This document shows, piece after piece, positions 6,431 through 7,878 of a stretch of DNA of 7,878 nucleotides (within the stretch, counting starts at the first letter, position 1; each line of letters begins with the position of its first letter). The notes below the pieces were generated by a model. It was not told where the DNA came from. It saw only the letters and a program-made list of their open reading frames with translations, and ran no database searches. Made by a program: the position numbers and the translations under genes. This DNA comes from Planctomycetaceae bacterium (GTDB taxonomy: Bacteria > Planctomycetota > Planctomycetia > Pirellulales > Thermoguttaceae), in the NCBI GenBank assembly GCA_031274045.1, contig JAISQS010000222.1:1-7878 (forward strand). Reading direction: 5' to 3'.

Positions 6431-7525
6431 CTATTTTGTGTTGCGTATTTTTTTATTTTCGGGCTTTGCTGAGATGACAACACCATACGCAACCAAGAAC
6501 AGACCAATCGTGACCGCAAAATTGACTGACTCTCTGAAATACATAAAACCAATCACCGACAACACAATCATTTGACTCACTCCAATCAACGACGCTTGAA
6601 CCGCCGATGTCATTCGCAATCCTTGAATTTGGAAAAAAAATCCGACCATGTTGCACACGCCTGAAACAGGGATAATATACCAGACATTAACAGGCACATC
6701 ATAAAATCCCGATACACCATGTTTGACAAAAATAAATATTGCAAAAATCACTACTCCAACACCAAGTATAATATTCATTGCCAATGTTACCGGAAACGGC
6801 GCATATTGTTTACCAACATTTTGATCTTTTGGGTTGTTATCTGTTTTGTTACGCGGCGGAATATCAAATCCCGCCCATCTTGTGAATTGAAATGATTGCC
6901 AGACACTACTCTCCTCATTCCAATATTTTCTCATCGAATACCGCAATATGACAATATAAATCGAATACGCACATCCGGCGACAACAGCACCAATCGCCAC
7001 AAAAATAAATGTCATACCGCCTTGCCGATCCCCTTCCGTAGCCGTCATCTCCTTGCCAACACTCAACAACACCACCGCAACAATCAACGTCACTATCGCA
7101 AACTTACGCCGACGAGATAACAAATCACCAAGAACATAACGCCCCAAAATAGCCACACCAATCAACGTCGATGATTGAACCAACGGCACCGTAATAATCA
7201 AACCAATCATCGCATAACCTATCACCTGCAAATGAGAACCAATAAGCTCACAAATAATCGCAGCAAAAGCCATAAACAATATCAAACGACGAGATATACG
7301 ATCAAAACGCCCCTGAAAAAATCGCAACAAAAGCCAAGGCAATAAAACCACAAAACCAAAAAGCTCCTTGTAAAACAATATCCAATCATAATCAACTTCA
7401 TACTCCGTAAGCAAACGCATAGATACATTCGATGCGCCATAAAAGAACGTAGAAAAGAAGGCAAAAACCACACCCGACCACCGCTCGCGACCAGACGGAA
7501 CATCAGACAACTCAACCAGACTCAT
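6431..7525 (-). CDS. EamA/DMT-family inner-membrane transporter, ten predicted helices
   Basis: The 364-residue protein has ten hydrophobic segments at about 18-37, 50-70, 81-99, 101-128, 142-157, 171-194, 246-267, 281-300, 308-330 and 335-353. They fall in two halves of five, as in the drug/metabolite transporter superfamily with two EamA repeats. The glutamate near the last loop (YFRES, about 329-333) before a final glycine-containing helix is typical. Members export or import amino acids, sugars, nucleotide precursors or drugs, and the substrate cannot be told here. The ~50-residue hydrophilic segment between helices 6 and 7 (about 195-245) makes it longer than the usual ~300 residues. ATG 7525 is the only reasonable start because the first helix begins at residue 18. 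No Shine-Dalgarno sequence is visible, only AT-rich DNA. It is transcribed alone, toward glnN, with the right copy of the 125-bp repeat ending 111 bp upstream. Confidence 0.88.
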   Translation of the reverse strand: MSLVELSDVPSGRERWSGVVFAFFSTFFYGASNVSMRLLTEYEVDYDWILFYKELFGFVVLLPWLLLRFFQGRFDRISRRLILFMAFAAIICELIGSHLQVIGYAMIGLIITVPLVQSSTLIGVAILGRYVLGDLLSRRRKFAIVTLIVAVVLLSVGKEMTATEGDRQGGMTFIFVAIGAVVAGCAYSIYIVILRYSMRKYWNEESSVWQSFQFTRWAGFDIPPRNKTDNNPKDQNVGKQYAPFPVTLAMNIILGVGVVIFAIFIFVKHGVSGFYDVPVNVWYIIPVSGVCNMVGFFFQIQGLRMTSAVQASLIGVSQMIVLSVIGFMYFRESVNFAVTIGLFLVAYGVVISAKPENKKIRNTK

Positions 7526-7636
7526 AAATTTGCGGCTAATTGTTAAAAAATTAAGATTTAATAATTGTTTCGTATTTTGTGCAGCAACAACTTCACACGT
7601 TAAAAAAATTTCACAATATTCATTCGAGCAAAAAAG

Positions 7637-7762
7637 AAAAATTCTGATTATTTCGGATTTTGTGGGGGTGTTACATTGTGTTTTTTATTCGCAGTATCAA
7701 CGCCCTGAAAGGGCAACAAGCTCATAGCGTAGGGCAACGCCCTACGAAAGGGATTCAACAAA
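7637..7762 (-). repeat. Dispersed ~125-bp palindromic (REP-like) repeat, right copy
   Basis: It is the inverted near-identical partner of 1-125. It has the 8-bp-stem hairpin with loop AAC at 7728-7746 and the GCCCT-GAA-AGGGC hairpin at 7702-7714. Read on the minus strand it points toward the transporter gene, just as the left copy points toward the first gene. A 65-codon plus-strand frame running through it (7530-7727) is not supported as a gene. Confidence 0.92.
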
Positions 7763-7770
7763 CACCACTC

Positions 7771-7783
7771 GGGGCAACGCCCC
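7771..7783. repeat. Additional GGGGC-AAC-GCCCC hairpin beside the right repeat
   Basis: The stem and AAC loop follow the same GGGC-AAC-GCCC plan as the main hairpin of the repeat at 7728-7746. The palindromic cluster therefore extends beyond the part shared with the left copy. Whatever the left copy has at this place is outside the window. Confidence 0.6.
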
Positions 7784-7801
7784 AATAATATCAACAATAA
7801 T

Positions 7802-7863
7802 GGAAGTTTTTAGTAGTGAGTTTTCTGTAAGGATTATATTAAAACTGAAAACTAAAAACTTCC
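7802..7863. repeat. Inverted repeat with 13-bp arms at the right edge
   Basis: GGAAGTTTTTAGT at 7802-7814 is perfectly complementary to 7851-7863. The 36-base loop is AT-rich and carries further partial complementarity (AGTTTTC with GAAAACT). No gene is seen in 7763-7878. It may be another small intergenic palindromic repeat. Confidence 0.6.
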
Positions 7864-7878
7864 GCTTGGTCTGATATT

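Noticed and set aside
7530..7727. 65-codon plus-strand open frame
   Set aside because: It runs through the dispersed repeat and the AT-rich leader of the transporter gene, so it is a by-product of repeat sequence.
1..7762. The whole block as a composite transposon bounded by terminal inverted repeats
   Set aside because: There is no transposase or integrase inside. The genes are housekeeping or generic, the right repeat adjoins more palindromes, and no target duplication can be seen.

Overview
The window most likely comes from a planctomycete or a close relative (Planctomycetota, or possibly Verrucomicrobiota/Lentisphaerota). This is inferred from gene families only. There is a secreted DUF1080 (3-keto-disaccharide hydrolase fold) protein, a family greatly expanded in planctomycetes. 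There is a membrane protein whose tail resembles the 'H-X9-DG' pseudopilin-type C-terminus common in that phylum. There is also a type III glutamine synthetase, and the gene-poor spacers are loaded with palindromic repeats. No rRNA, tRNA, transposase, phage gene or CRISPR array is visible.

Layout. Four genes stand singly and alternate in strand, so none forms an operon with another. They are a membrane-anchored protein of unknown function (+, 208-1935), a secreted DUF1080 protein (-, 2544-3320), type III glutamine synthetase glnN (+, 4126-6291) and a ten-helix EamA/DMT transporter (-, 6431-7525). The first two converge, the middle two diverge and the last two converge. The convergent spacers hold hairpins that could be bidirectional terminators. 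The divergent 805-bp spacer holds the probable glnN control region, with a candidate sigma-54 promoter, a candidate sigma-70 promoter and two tandem 22-bp repeats.

Repeats make up most of the rest. A ~125-bp repeat carrying two GC-rich hairpins occurs at both ends of the window in inverted orientation (1-125 and 7637-7762) and differs at only two positions. Each copy lies about 80-110 bp upstream of a gene start and points the same way relative to that gene. A second structure (1937-2430) begins two bases after the first gene's stop codon. It has ~90-bp imperfect inverted arms around a core of small palindromes and looks like a MITE-type or long-hairpin element with no coding capacity.

How the genes work together. 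Glutamine synthetase provides ammonium assimilation and the EamA protein probably moves a small metabolite. The DUF1080 protein acts outside the cytoplasm, perhaps on carbohydrate, and the first protein is membrane-anchored. Nothing in the sequence ties the four into one pathway. The region reads as ordinary chromosome with unusually conspicuous intergenic repeats, and these are the main points of interest.
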